Positions 57,081-64,000 of a stretch of 64,000 bases of DNA are shown here, piece by piece. Position numbers and translations under genes: made by a program. This DNA comes from Haloarchaeobius salinus. GTDB taxonomy: Archaea; Halobacteriota; Halobacteria; Halobacteriales; Natrialbaceae. The notes under the pieces were generated by a model. The model was given only the letters and a program-made list of their open reading frames with translations. It was not told where the DNA came from and made no database searches. How positions within the stretch are numbered: position 1 is the first letter of the stretch; each line of letters begins with the position of its first letter. The stretch is from NCBI RefSeq assembly GCF_024464185.1, contig NZ_JANHAU010000001.1, forward strand, positions 992,001-1,056,000, written 5' to 3'.

Positions 57081-57575
57081 TCAGTTCTCGGCAGCGACGT
57101 AGCCGCCATCGCGTTCCGCCGCGAGCCCGAGGAGGACGAGCCAGTCGAGTTCGTGTGCGACGGTCTCGGTCCAGACGTCGGTCCAGGTGTTCGGGTTCTT
57201 GTGGCGCTCCCACTCCGGGATGGTGTCGCGGACGCGCTCGAAGGTCGCGTCGACGGTGAGCGGCTCGTCGGCGTCGTGGAGCACGTCGAGGACCGCGTCG
57301 ACGCCGAACACGCCGTCGCGGAACGCCTCGCGGAGGAACTCGGGGTCGGGGTCGCGCCGGACGCGGCTGTAGCCGGACTGGCCGCGCTCGACGAGGCCCA
57401 GCCCGCGGAGGAAGGTGAGCCAGGTGGCGGCCTCGTCGCGGGCGACGAGGTCGGTGCGGTCGAGGATGCGGGCACAGCAGTCGTCCTGGCTGTCGGGGAC
57501 CAACGGGACCGCGCGCTGGGCCGTCTCGACGAAGGCGAGCGACTCGGGCGCGGCGGGGACGTGTTTGACCTTCAC
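57081..57575 (-). CDS. Unknown helical protein coupled to mch
   Basis: A 164-residue protein starting with GTG at 57575, which overlaps the mch stop codon (GTGA). It is acidic and mostly helical, with a possible winged-helix-like segment (DEAATWLTFLRGLGLVERGQ, residues 46-65) and a Trp/Asn-rich C-terminal half (NPNTWTDVWTETVAHELDWL). I do not recognise the family. Tight coupling suggests it is made in step with the cyclohydrolase and could regulate or bind it; this is inference. Confidence 0.65.
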   Translation of the reverse strand: MKVKHVPAAPESLAFVETAQRAVPLVPDSQDDCCARILDRTDLVARDEAATWLTFLRGLGLVERGQSGYSRVRRDPDPEFLREAFRDGVFGVDAVLDVLHDADEPLTVDATFERVRDTIPEWERHKNPNTWTDVWTETVAHELDWLVLLGLAAERDGGYVAAEN

Positions 57576-58504
57576 AGTCCGAACGAATCCGCGAGTATCT
57601 CCTCGTCCGTCTCGCCGTACACCGCGGTCGGGCCGCCGACCACGTCGACGGTGACCTGGGCCGGCGCGAACACGTCCTCGTCGACCTCGTAGAGGTCCCA
57701 GTCTACGTCGTCGAACACCTGCTCGAAGGGCCGGCCGTACTCCTCGCGCACCGAGGACGGGAGCTCGTCGAAGCGGTCGAACTCCTCCCGGACGGTGAGG
57801 TGGACCTGTCCGCCGTAGGCCAGCGCGTCGTTCGTCCGGGCCATCGCGGCCTCCTCCGAGCCGGCGACCGGTGCCACGGGCGCGGTGCCGGAGGCCGAGA
57901 TCACGTCCCGCGGGTCGTAGCCGAGCTCGGAGAGCCGGAAGACGGCGAGTTCGGCGGCGCGGGCCGCGATACTGACGCTGCCGGCGAGGCTCGCGGTCCG
58001 GAAGCCGACGAGGAAGACGGACGATGGGTTCGTCTCGGTCATGTCGGCGACGTGCTCTGCGACGGCCTCGCCGGGGAGCGCGTCGGACTCGATCGTCAGG
58101 ACGGTCAGGTCGAAGGCGTCGTGGTAGCCGATCTTCCGGAACACGTCCTCGGTGCCGACGAGGGCGCGGGCGGGGCCGCTGCCCAGGCCCTGGAAGTCCT
58201 CGACGCCGACCTCCCAGCCGGCCTTCTGCGAGCACAGCAGCGCGAGGTCCGGGTGGTCGGTCACGAGGTCGACGTACCGGTGGGGCGCACCGGCCACCTC
58301 GCCCATGCGCGTCTGCACCGTCGCCATGCCGGCGGTCTGCATCTCGGTGAGCAGCGTACCGGCCTCGATGCCGCCGTCGAAGTCGACGCCGAAGTCGAGC
58401 ACCGTCGCCTCGTTCTCCAGTTCGTACGCACCGACGTCGAGTACCTCCGCGAAGTCGATGGCCTCGTCCACGAGCTCGATGGCCATCCGGTTGAGACTCT
58501 CCAT
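57572..58504 (-). CDS. mch: Methenyltetrahydromethanopterin cyclohydrolase
   Basis: A 310-residue enzyme that interconverts methenyl- and formyl-tetrahydromethanopterin (or the folate-like C1 carrier). The start ESLNRMAIELVDEAID and the conserved QKAGWEVGVEDFQGLGSGPARAL segment near residue 95, together with RKIGYHDAFDLTVLTIES, match the Mch family well; length is as expected. Haloarchaea keep this enzyme though not methanogenic, probably for C1 transfer. Its last bases overlap the next gene, which is therefore in the same operon. Confidence 0.9.
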   Translation of the reverse strand: MESLNRMAIELVDEAIDFAEVLDVGAYELENEATVLDFGVDFDGGIEAGTLLTEMQTAGMATVQTRMGEVAGAPHRYVDLVTDHPDLALLCSQKAGWEVGVEDFQGLGSGPARALVGTEDVFRKIGYHDAFDLTVLTIESDALPGEAVAEHVADMTETNPSSVFLVGFRTASLAGSVSIAARAAELAVFRLSELGYDPRDVISASGTAPVAPVAGSEEAAMARTNDALAYGGQVHLTVREEFDRFDELPSSVREEYGRPFEQVFDDVDWDLYEVDEDVFAPAQVTVDVVGGPTAVYGETDEEILADSFGL

Positions 58505-58537
58505 GCACGGGGGTTGTGCGGCCCCGGCTAAAGGGTT

Positions 58538-58879
58538 TCAGTTCTCGCGACGACCGTCGTGCCGTCGGTCCTCGCCGGAGCGCGCCTCGCGTCCGAGGTG
58601 TTCCTCGACGGCGTCGACCTTCGCGTCGGCTGTCGTCTCCACGCGACGCTTGTCGTCGATCTTGAGGAACGTCGAGACGCGGTCGCCGTCGACCGCCTCG
58701 TGGGCGGCCTGCGCGGCGGCGAAGACGGTCGCGGCGTCGTCGGCCTCGATGGTCGTGCCCATCGGCGTCGTCTCGTAGGAGACGTCGAACTCCTCGAGCG
58801 CGGCGACGGCCTTCGCCACCGCCGCGGCCATGCTGTCCTCGACCACGGGCGCGACCGAGAGGAAGGCGACGGTCGTCAT
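58538..58879 (-). CDS. Thiamine-binding protein, MTH1187/YkoF-like (UPF0045)
   Basis: A 113-residue protein of the MTH1187/UPF0045 group, a ferredoxin-like fold that binds thiamine. It has the usual beta-alpha-beta start (VAFLSVAPVVEDSMAAAVAKA) and the conserved YETTPMGTTIEAD segment; a charged low-complexity tail is added (residues 90-113). Its ATG overlaps the universal stress protein stop (ATGA). The role is probably vitamin binding or transport, not catalysis. Confidence 0.82.
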   Translation of the reverse strand: MTTVAFLSVAPVVEDSMAAAVAKAVAALEEFDVSYETTPMGTTIEADDAATVFAAAQAAHEAVDGDRVSTFLKIDDKRRVETTADAKVDAVEEHLGREARSGEDRRHDGRREN

Positions 58880-59328
58880 CGGTCGTCGGTGAGGTGGACG
58901 GTGACCATGCCGTCGAAGTTCAGCAGGAGGCGCTGGGTGAGGTCGCCGAACAGCGCCTTCCCGCTCGGGGAGCGTCGGCGACCGGAGAGGAACAGGTGGT
59001 CGCAGTCGTGCTCCTCGGCGACGTCGAGGACGGTCTCCTCCTCGTGGCCCACCGCGGCGATGACGTCGTACTCCACGTCGACGTCCGAGAGGGCGCGGCG
59101 GCCGACCTCCGCGGCGAGCCGTTTCGCCTCCGCCTCGGCCTCGTCGAGGGAGTAGCCGCCCGTCTTGCTCTCCAGCCGCGAGGACATCCGCTCGTCGTAC
59201 TCCTCGTCGGGCATCACGTGCAGCAGTCGTAGCTCCGCTCCCGTGCCGGCCGCGACCACACCTGCCTCGTGGACCAGCTCTCGGGTCGTCTCTGACTTGT
59301 TCCGGATGACAACGAGTATTCGTTCCAT
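58876..59328 (-). CDS. Universal stress protein (UspA-like)
   Basis: A 150-residue UspA-like protein. It starts MERILVVIRNKSE and contains a FLSGRRRSPSGKALFGDLTQ segment, the ATP-binding-type G-x-x-G-x(9)-G-S/T pattern in modified form. The central helix (ESKTGGYSLDEAEAEAKRLA) is charged. The promoter is a TTTTTAAA-type box 25 bp from the ATG. It is the first gene of a two-gene operon with the thiamine-binding protein. Confidence 0.85.
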   Translation of the reverse strand: MERILVVIRNKSETTRELVHEAGVVAAGTGAELRLLHVMPDEEYDERMSSRLESKTGGYSLDEAEAEAKRLAAEVGRRALSDVDVEYDVIAAVGHEEETVLDVAEEHDCDHLFLSGRRRSPSGKALFGDLTQRLLLNFDGMVTVHLTDDR

Positions 59329-59350
59329 AGCCGACCCGTTCACGAGGCAG

Positions 59351-59357
59351 TTTAAAA
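59351..59357 (-). promoter_or_regulatory. TATA element of the Usp operon
   Basis: TTTAAAA (plus-strand reading) 25 bp before ATG 59328. Confidence 0.5.
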
Positions 59358-59389
59358 ATGGTTGTCGGTGTCAGTCGACCACACCCACG

Positions 59390-59644
59390 TCAGTAGTACG
59401 CACACCCCTCGTCCGAGTCGAGGGACAGACGGAGGAGCCACTCCGCGCCCAACCCGACGGCCATCGCGCCGGCTACGACCGCGACGTAGTACACGACGAC
59501 CGCCGCGACCACGTTCGCCGGGAGGATGAGCAGGCCCAACAGGGACGCCAGCGTCGCCAGCGCGAGCAGCGGGAACACGGGCCAGCGCAGCAGGACCGGG
59601 TCCCGCGCGAAGTTCCACGCGGACGACAGCCCGTTTCGTGTCAT
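59390..59644 (-). CDS. Small two-helix membrane protein
   Basis: An 84-residue protein from ATG 59644 with two hydrophobic helices (about 22-42 and 45-66) and an acidic C-terminus (LDSDEGCAYY). No recognisable family. The longer frame upstream is not used, because it would run into the next gene's stop region. Confidence 0.58.
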   Translation of the reverse strand: MTRNGLSSAWNFARDPVLLRWPVFPLLALATLASLLGLLILPANVVAAVVVYYVAVVAGAMAVGLGAEWLLRLSLDSDEGCAYY

Positions 59645-59681
59645 GGTCAATTCTGAATATATCGGACAGTAAGGATCGCCC

Positions 59682-60212
59682 TCAGAGCCGTCGCTCCACC
59701 ACGCTGTACGTCGCCGTGAACGTCGTCGGTCCACGGACGACCTCGCCTGCCAGCTGGAACGCGTTCAGTGTCACGTCCGTCTCCGCGCCGTCGAGGACGA
59801 CCGCCCAGATGCCGCCCTTCGGCTTCGTCCACTCGCCGTCGTGGGCCGACAGCAGCGCCTCGCCGAAGTAGCTCCCCAGCGCCAGCACCGTCTCCCCGTC
59901 GGGGTCGTGGGACGCCGCGAGGTCGTCGGCCGCCGCGAGCGAGTCGATGGACCCGTCGAGTTCGGGATGCTCGGCCGCCAGTGCCGCCGCCTGTTCGGCG
60001 AACGCGGCTGTCGGGTCGGGCTCGTTGTCCGTCGTCCCCTCGTCAGTCGCTTCGTCCGGTACTGCCTCGCCCGTCGTCGCCTGCGACTCCTGTGGACCCC
60101 CAGCGGGCACGTCCGTGTTCCCGGTCGGCCCCGCGTCGCCCGTTGCCGTCCCGTCCGATGTCTCCGTCCCACCCCGGTCGAGCAGTCCCGAGAGTCGTTC
60201 GATGAAACCCAT
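59682..60212 (-). CDS. Acidic protein with DUF3806-like C-terminal half
   Basis: A 176-residue soluble protein. Residues 1-65 are low-complexity, rich in Gly, Thr, Asp and Glu. The second half (LGSYFGEALLSAHDGEWT, then IWAVVLDGAETDVTLNAFQ) resembles the DUF3806 domain, though I am not certain. Function unknown. A helical start (GFIERLSGLLDRG) precedes the linker. Confidence 0.62.
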   Translation of the reverse strand: MGFIERLSGLLDRGGTETSDGTATGDAGPTGNTDVPAGGPQESQATTGEAVPDEATDEGTTDNEPDPTAAFAEQAAALAAEHPELDGSIDSLAAADDLAASHDPDGETVLALGSYFGEALLSAHDGEWTKPKGGIWAVVLDGAETDVTLNAFQLAGEVVRGPTTFTATYSVVERRL

Positions 60213-60395
60213 CGCTTTGATTCGGCGGTTCGAGGGGTAAAAACTTGGACCACGGGGTGAATGTGTAACCAGGCGGTAGCGACGCTGTACCGCGATTCAT
60301 TGGCGGATTGTGATGTCTGTAACGTGCTCGCGACTGGCCGTGACGAACCGCCGCTCGTCCCGGCACCTGAAGACCGTCACGGTCAACGACCCCAC

Positions 60396-60403
60396 AATTA
60401 ATA
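60396..60403 (+). promoter_or_regulatory. TATA element of the Azf-like gene
   Basis: AATTAATA centred about 27 bp before ATG 60427. Confidence 0.45.
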
Positions 60404-60426
60404 CCACCCCCGACTTGGGCACGCAC

Positions 60427-61242
60427 ATGGACGAGGTTCTCGTGACCGGTGCGTTCGGCCGCGTCGGAACTGCGCTCATCGAGCACCTGTCGGACCGGTA
60501 CTCGTTCGACTACCTCGACCGTGTCGAGAGTGCGGACCACAGTTCGATCACGGCTGATATCGCGGCGTTGAACGACATCCAGCCGGCGTTCAACGGTCAG
60601 GACGGGGTGGTCCACCTCGCAGCGGACCCCTCCACTGAGGCGAGCTGGGACTCGACGCTTCGGAACAACATCGTCGGGACCTACAACTGTCTCGAGGCCG
60701 CCAGACAGGCCGAGGTGGAGAGCGTCGTCTTCGCCTCGTCGAACCACGTCGTGGGGCAGTACGAGACCGAGTTGGCCCCGGAACTGTACCAGAAGGGCCA
60801 CGGTGTCGTGCTCGACCATCGGACTCCCCCTCGGCCCGATTCGTTCTACGGGACCTCGAAACTGTTCGGCGAGGGACTAGGCCGACAGTACGTCGAGAAC
60901 TTCGATTACCCGAAACGGTTCTACGTGCTGCGCATCGCGAGCGTTCGGTCTCCCGAGTACGATCACCCGTACGGCGACGCCGAACGTGGCGTCGCGGCCG
61001 GCGAGTTCGACCGTGGGAGTGCTGCCTACCGACGGGCCGTCGAACGGATGAAGGCGACCTGGCACTCCCGGAGAGACCTCGCACACCTCGTCGACTGCTG
61101 TCTGTCCGACGAGTCGGTGACGTTCGACGTGTTCTACGGCGTGAGCGACAACGCGACACGCTGGTTCGACCTGGAACACGCTCGCTCCGTCGTTGGGTAT
61201 CGCCCCGAAGACCAGGCCGACGAGTGGAACGACCCCCCGTGA
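60427..61242 (+). CDS. NAD-dependent sugar dehydrogenase, Azf/uronate-dehydrogenase-like SDR
   Basis: A 271-residue extended SDR enzyme. Glycine motif TGAFGRVG at residue 7, VVHLAADPS, RNNIVGTYNCL, the catalytic Tyr-Lys in FYGTSKLFGE and FASSNHVVG (active-site Ser). The arrangement is strikingly like haloarchaeal Azf, the NAD-dependent glucose-6-phosphate dehydrogenase of the oxidative pentose phosphate pathway, and like uronate dehydrogenases. I cannot choose between these substrates by reading. It is followed 9 bp later by a membrane protein gene, possibly co-transcribed. Confidence 0.82.
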   Translation: MDEVLVTGAFGRVGTALIEHLSDRYSFDYLDRVESADHSSITADIAALNDIQPAFNGQDGVVHLAADPSTEASWDSTLRNNIVGTYNCLEAARQAEVESVVFASSNHVVGQYETELAPELYQKGHGVVLDHRTPPRPDSFYGTSKLFGEGLGRQYVENFDYPKRFYVLRIASVRSPEYDHPYGDAERGVAAGEFDRGSAAYRRAVERMKATWHSRRDLAHLVDCCLSDESVTFDVFYGVSDNATRWFDLEHARSVVGYRPEDQADEWNDPP

Positions 61243-61250
61243 GTTGATTC

Positions 61251-61823
61251 ATGTCGTCACCACCTGATATCTCCTCGGACGACGACCGTGACGCGCTCCA
61301 GGACGTCTACGAGCAGTACTGGTGGCACGCCCGCCACGTTGAGAACCAGGTCTGGTCGTACACACGGATGTGGGCACTCGTCCTCACGGGCATCTTCACC
61401 ATCGTCGGGACCGACCTTCCGGACGACGCGAAGGGAGCGGCGGCCCTGTTCGGCGCGTTGCTCTCCCTGCTCGGGTTCTTCGTGGTGTACTCGCTGCGGG
61501 TCCCGTTTCTCGCGTTCGCACTCCGGACCGAAGTGCTCGCGATCAATGAGTTTGGCCTCGACCCGGGGTACCGACGGTTCTTCGAGAGCGGACTTGACTT
61601 CCGTGACGACAAGGGGATCGACATCCCGGAGATACTGATGCTGGTCTACGGGACCGTCGCCTCCGGAATGCTCTTCGTTGCCACCTACATCTGGCTGGGG
61701 TTCTGGCCCGCACTGCCCACGGCGTTCGCCGTCGTAGTGGTGCTGCTGCTGCTCTACCTGACCCGCGTGCGGCCGAAGCTCACCGAGGAGAAGCGGAAGG
61801 CGTACGACCAGTTCAAGGAGTGA
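61251..61823 (+). CDS. Membrane protein with cytosolic N-terminal tail, unknown
   Basis: A 190-residue protein. An acidic, Trp/Tyr-bearing N-terminal tail (residues 1-35) precedes two helices (about 38-55 and 62-82), and a further hydrophobic pair (about 135-185) ends near a charged tail. The pattern ALRTEVLAINEFGLDPGYRRFF between the helix pairs is hydrophilic and likely cytosolic. I do not recognise the family. Short spacing to the dehydrogenase suggests one operon. Confidence 0.65.
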   Translation: MSSPPDISSDDDRDALQDVYEQYWWHARHVENQVWSYTRMWALVLTGIFTIVGTDLPDDAKGAAALFGALLSLLGFFVVYSLRVPFLAFALRTEVLAINEFGLDPGYRRFFESGLDFRDDKGIDIPEILMLVYGTVASGMLFVATYIWLGFWPALPTAFAVVVVLLLLYLTRVRPKLTEEKRKAYDQFKE

Positions 61824-62025
61824 TACCGGCTTCATCCGTTCAGCCGACGAGAGGATTCGGCATCTTCGACAGGGCTCGCTTCGCTGTGCGGGCTGTGGCT
61901 CGTCGGGGGCCAACCCCTGCGGAGTCCTCGCTGCGCTCCTCGTCGTTGATCACGGAGAAGTGCGCTGACGGGGATTGCTACGCGAACAGCTCCTCGCTTC
62001 GCTCGTCGCGTAGTTCGTATAGAAG
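61824..62025. other. Intergenic region with partial tRNA-Gly copy
   Basis: About 200 bp without a gene. A 21-bp stretch at 61956-61976 matches 62021-62041, the end of tRNA-Gly, at 19 of 21 positions. GC-rich low-complexity patches such as CTTCGCTCGTCGCG fill the rest. A 74-codon frame through here ends inside the tRNA gene and is not a gene. Confidence 0.5.
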
Positions 62026-62096
62026 TGCGCTGGCTGGGATTTGAACCCAGGTTGTGACCATGGCAAGGTCACGTGATACCACTACACTACCAGCGC
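62026..62096 (-). tRNA. tRNA-Gly(GCC)
   Basis: A 71-nt tRNA on the minus strand, no intron and no encoded CCA. The acceptor stem pairs GCGCUGG with CCAGCGC, the anticodon stem is UGACC/GGUCA with loop UUGCCAU and anticodon GCC at 62064-62062, and the T arm is CUGGG-UUCAAAU-CCCAG. Discriminator A73. Confidence 0.94.
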
Positions 62097-62122
62097 CCGT
62101 TCGCATTCTCAACAACTGCAGG

Positions 62123-62133
62123 AATAAATAAAA
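62123..62133 (-). promoter_or_regulatory. TATA element of tRNA-Gly
   Basis: AATAAATAAAA (plus-strand reading), centred about 32 bp before the tRNA 5' end at 62096. Confidence 0.55.
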
Positions 62134-62187
62134 GGCTTCCGAATCGGTCGGCCTTCGCCACGGAGAACCACACGACGGCAGTAGGGT

Positions 62188-62202
62188 AAGAGTACTACTC
62201 TT
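62188..62202. promoter_or_regulatory. Perfect 15-bp palindrome upstream of the L3 operon
   Basis: AAGAGTA-C-TACTCTT, seven-base arms around one base. It lies about 110 bp before the operon's TATA box and about 60 bp upstream of the tRNA-Gly promoter, so a role for either transcript is possible. Confidence 0.4.
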
Positions 62203-62309
62203 TCGCCCGCACGCGTGGCCCGGCGCAATCCGTCGCGCTTCGTGTCAACGCGAAACACCCACATCCGGGCGTGTGGGGCCGTCACAACCGGAAACACAAT
62301 CCGGCACCC

Positions 62310-62315
62310 TTTTAA
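62310..62315 (+). promoter_or_regulatory. TATA element of the L3 operon
   Basis: TTTTAA about 60 bp before ATG 62372, giving a 5' leader of roughly 30 bases, unlike the leaderless genes elsewhere in the window. Confidence 0.45.
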
Positions 62316-62371
62316 CCGTTTGTAGAATAACATCGGCACAGTCTAGTGACGAGGCGTCGAAGCGTCACGGC

Positions 62372-63226
62372 ATGACAGTCAGCGTGCTCGTGCCGTCGTC
62401 CCTCGTCCGGGAAGCCGAGGACAAACGCGAGGCAACTCGCAAACTCGGTTACGTCGCCCGCGCGGCGACGGTGTTCCGGGCGGACCGACTCGTCGTCTTC
62501 GACGACGAAGACGGCGAACGGCGATGGGGCGGCGGGTTCGTAAGTACGGTACTCGCTTACGCGGCGACGCCCCCCTACCTTCGAAAGGAGGCGTGGGGGC
62601 AGCGAGGCGAACTGGAGTACGCGGGCATCCTGCCCCCGCTCCGCGCCACGTCACAGACCGGCTCCGAATCGAACGGTTCGGGGTCGTTAAGACAGGGAAT
62701 CGTGACCGAGGTCGGACCTGACAGGCGCGTCCGGGTCAATTGCGGCTTGCAACACCCGATCTCCCTCGTGACGCCCCCAGAAATGGGCGAACTCACGGAG
62801 GGGGAGCGCGTGACCGTCAGGGTCTCTTCGCGACGTCCGGTCCGTGCGAGGCTGGTCGACGACCCCCTTCCGGGGCTGTCAGTCGAACGCATGGACCTGC
62901 AGGCGGCGCTCGGCCGTGAGGACGCCGGGTTCCGTATCGCGACCTCGCGCCACGGTGAACCGCTCACCGTGGGGCGACTCGCGAGCCTGGCCGGACGGGT
63001 CGAGGCTGATGGGGCGACCATCGCCTTCGGCGCGCCCGAGAGAGGGCTGCCTGCGATACTCGGATTCCCCGAGGCCGATGTACCGGCCGGCGGGGACGAG
63101 GACGCCACCGAACCCATCGGCGGGTTCGACCTTTGGCTCAACTCGATTCCGAACCAGGGCAGTGAGGTCGTTCGCACCGAAGAAGCGGTGTTCGCGACGC
63201 TCGGACTGCTCACGCTCACAGAGTGA
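62372..63226 (+). CDS. Putative SPOUT RNA methyltransferase (RNA uridine-N3-type)
   Basis: A 284-residue protein of the archaeal SPOUT-fold group found just before rpl3 (DUF171-type). The N-terminus MTVSVLVPSSLVREAED and the middle OB-like insert (GIVTEVGPDRRVRVNCG, residues 108-124) are typical, and the C-terminal knot region is seen in IAFGAPERGLPAIL and FDLWLNSIPNQGSE. Related yeast and human proteins methylate 25S rRNA. The target here is unproven. ATG 62372 is preferred to an upstream GTG, which lies before the promoter box. Confidence 0.86.
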   Translation: MTVSVLVPSSLVREAEDKREATRKLGYVARAATVFRADRLVVFDDEDGERRWGGGFVSTVLAYAATPPYLRKEAWGQRGELEYAGILPPLRATSQTGSESNGSGSLRQGIVTEVGPDRRVRVNCGLQHPISLVTPPEMGELTEGERVTVRVSSRRPVRARLVDDPLPGLSVERMDLQAALGREDAGFRIATSRHGEPLTVGRLASLAGRVEADGATIAFGAPERGLPAILGFPEADVPAGGDEDATEPIGGFDLWLNSIPNQGSEVVRTEEAVFATLGLLTLTE

Positions 63227-63230
63227 TACG

Positions 63231-64000
63231 ATGCCACAACCAAGCAGACCACGCAAAGGTTCGCTCGGGTTCGGCCCGCGAAAGCGCGCCTCTTCGGAGG
63301 TTCCGCGCTTCTCGAGCTGGCCGGACGACGACGGACAGCCGACGCTGCAGGGATTCGCCGGCTACAAGGCCGGTATGACCCACGTGGTGATGATCAACGA
63401 CGAGTCCAACTCCCCCCGCGAAGGGATGGAGGAGACCGTCCCAGTCACCATCGTGGAGACACCGCCCATGCGGGCGGTTGCCCTGCGAGCGTACGAGGAC
63501 ACGCCGTACGGAAAGCGTCCGCTCACGGAGGTCTGGACCGACGAGTTCCACGACGAACTCGACCGCGTCCTGGACCTGCCGGAGGACGCCGACGACAACA
63601 CCGACGAGCTCCACGAGGCGCTCGAAGCCGGCGACGTCGACGAGGTCCGGGCCATCACGCACACGGTCCCCTCCGACGTCTCCGGCGTGCCGAAGAAGAA
63701 GCCCGACGTGATGGAGACCCGCATCGGCGGGGGCTCCGTCCAGGACCGGGTCGACTTCGGCCTCGAACTCGTCGAGGACGGCGGCGTCCACGAGATGAAC
63801 GACACCTTCCGCGCCGGTGAGTACACCGACGTCTCCGGCGTCACGAAGGGCAAGGGCACCCAGGGCCCCGTCAAGCGCTGGGGCGTCCAGAAACGCAAGG
63901 GCAAGCACGCCCGCCAGGGATGGCGACGGCGCATCGGTAACCTCGGCCCGTGGAACCCGAGCCGCGTTCGCTCGACGGTTCCCCAGCAGGGTCAGACCGG
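63231..64000 (+). CDS. rpl3: 50S ribosomal protein L3 (partial, 3' end outside)
   Basis: The first 256 residues of archaeal L3, running off the right edge. It opens MPQPSRPRKGSLGFGPRKRA, has FAGYKAGMTHVV near residue 43 and the conserved TDVSGVTKGKGTQGPVKRW segment near residue 203 that contacts the peptidyl-transferase centre and carries glycine-rich, basic residues. It starts five bases after the SPOUT gene's stop codon, so it belongs to the same operon. Acidic insertions (around residues 112-135) fit the halophilic lifestyle. Confidence 0.97.
   Translation, partial: MPQPSRPRKGSLGFGPRKRASSEVPRFSSWPDDDGQPTLQGFAGYKAGMTHVVMINDESNSPREGMEETVPVTIVETPPMRAVALRAYEDTPYGKRPLTEVWTDEFHDELDRVLDLPEDADDNTDELHEALEAGDVDEVRAITHTVPSDVSGVPKKKPDVMETRIGGGSVQDRVDFGLELVEDGGVHEMNDTFRAGEYTDVSGVTKGKGTQGPVKRWGVQKRKGKHARQGWRRRIGNLGPWNPSRVRSTVPQQGQT

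Larger units (their letters stand above)
62097..62371. other. Divergent intergenic region upstream of the L3 operon
   Basis: 275 bp without a gene. It carries the tRNA-Gly promoter, the L3-operon promoter (TTTTAA at 62310-62315) and a perfect palindrome at 62188-62202. Confidence 0.55.

Noticed and set aside
61820-62044. A 74-codon open frame that ends inside tRNA-Gly
   Set aside because: It runs through low-complexity sequence and a tRNA gene, is rich in Ser and Arg rather than acidic, and has no promoter at its start.

Overview
The window is from an extremely halophilic archaeon of the class Halobacteria. The DNA is very GC-rich, predicted proteins are strongly acidic, many genes have a TATA element only about 25-35 bp before the start codon (leaderless or nearly leaderless transcripts), and marker families are archaeal: a PilA-type pilin hydrophobic domain, Tat-exported halolysins, an Hvo_1808-type surface protein, replication factor C, methenyl-tetrahydromethanopterin cyclohydrolase and archaeal-type ribosomal protein L3. 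The genus cannot be fixed from what I can see.

Layout. 1-10.1 kb: tail of a translational GTPase, HtpX-like protease, a HAD hydrolase divergent from a HEAT-repeat/zinc-motif protein, a translationally coupled run of three paralogous GNAT acetyltransferases, membrane proteins, an XRE-type regulator and HMG-CoA synthase (mevalonate pathway to archaeal lipids). 10.1-17.5 kb: two co-oriented, overlapping giant surface proteins with pilin-like N-termini and Ig/PKD/LamG ectodomains. 17.5-25.6 kb: a DUF2150 protein, a TatD-like hydrolase and three tandem halolysin-type subtilases, with a NYN-domain nuclease on the opposite strand between the second and third. 25.7-29.1 kb: a housekeeping block (adk, an Oxa1/YidC-like DUF106 protein, cmk, truB/cbf5, tRNA-Pro).

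29.1-31.2 kb: a two-gene pilin operon next to a gene-poor, less GC-rich stretch, the most accessory-looking part of the window. 31.2-43.6 kb: ZIP transporter, lipoproteins, FMN reductase, arylamine N-acetyltransferase, MFS transporter, HAD phosphatase, rfcL, Hvo_1808-like protein, and biotin genes bioB and bioF (bioB with an operator-like palindrome at its leaderless start). 43.7-48 kb: a TraB-like protein and a complete amino-acid ABC transporter operon (binding protein, permease, ATPase, permease). 48-53.7 kb: compact heme A synthase, malic enzyme, a lipoprotein, RNase HI and a DMT exporter.

53.7-64 kb: an Ig-repeat membrane protein with an exact 261-bp motif period, a second HEAT/zinc-motif protein, mch coupled to an unknown helical protein, a thiamine-binding protein coupled to a universal stress protein, an Azf/uronate-dehydrogenase-like SDR, tRNA-Gly, and the start of the L3 ribosomal operon (SPOUT methyltransferase, then rpl3 running off the end).

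Most of the window is ordinary core genome. The most unusual items are a GATase/ThuA-like domain that appears nested inside a CARDB domain of the 1769-residue surface protein, the near-identical C-terminal cassettes shared by neighbouring halolysins, the triple GNAT operon, the HEAT/zinc paralogue pair, and the pilin island beside tRNA-Pro.
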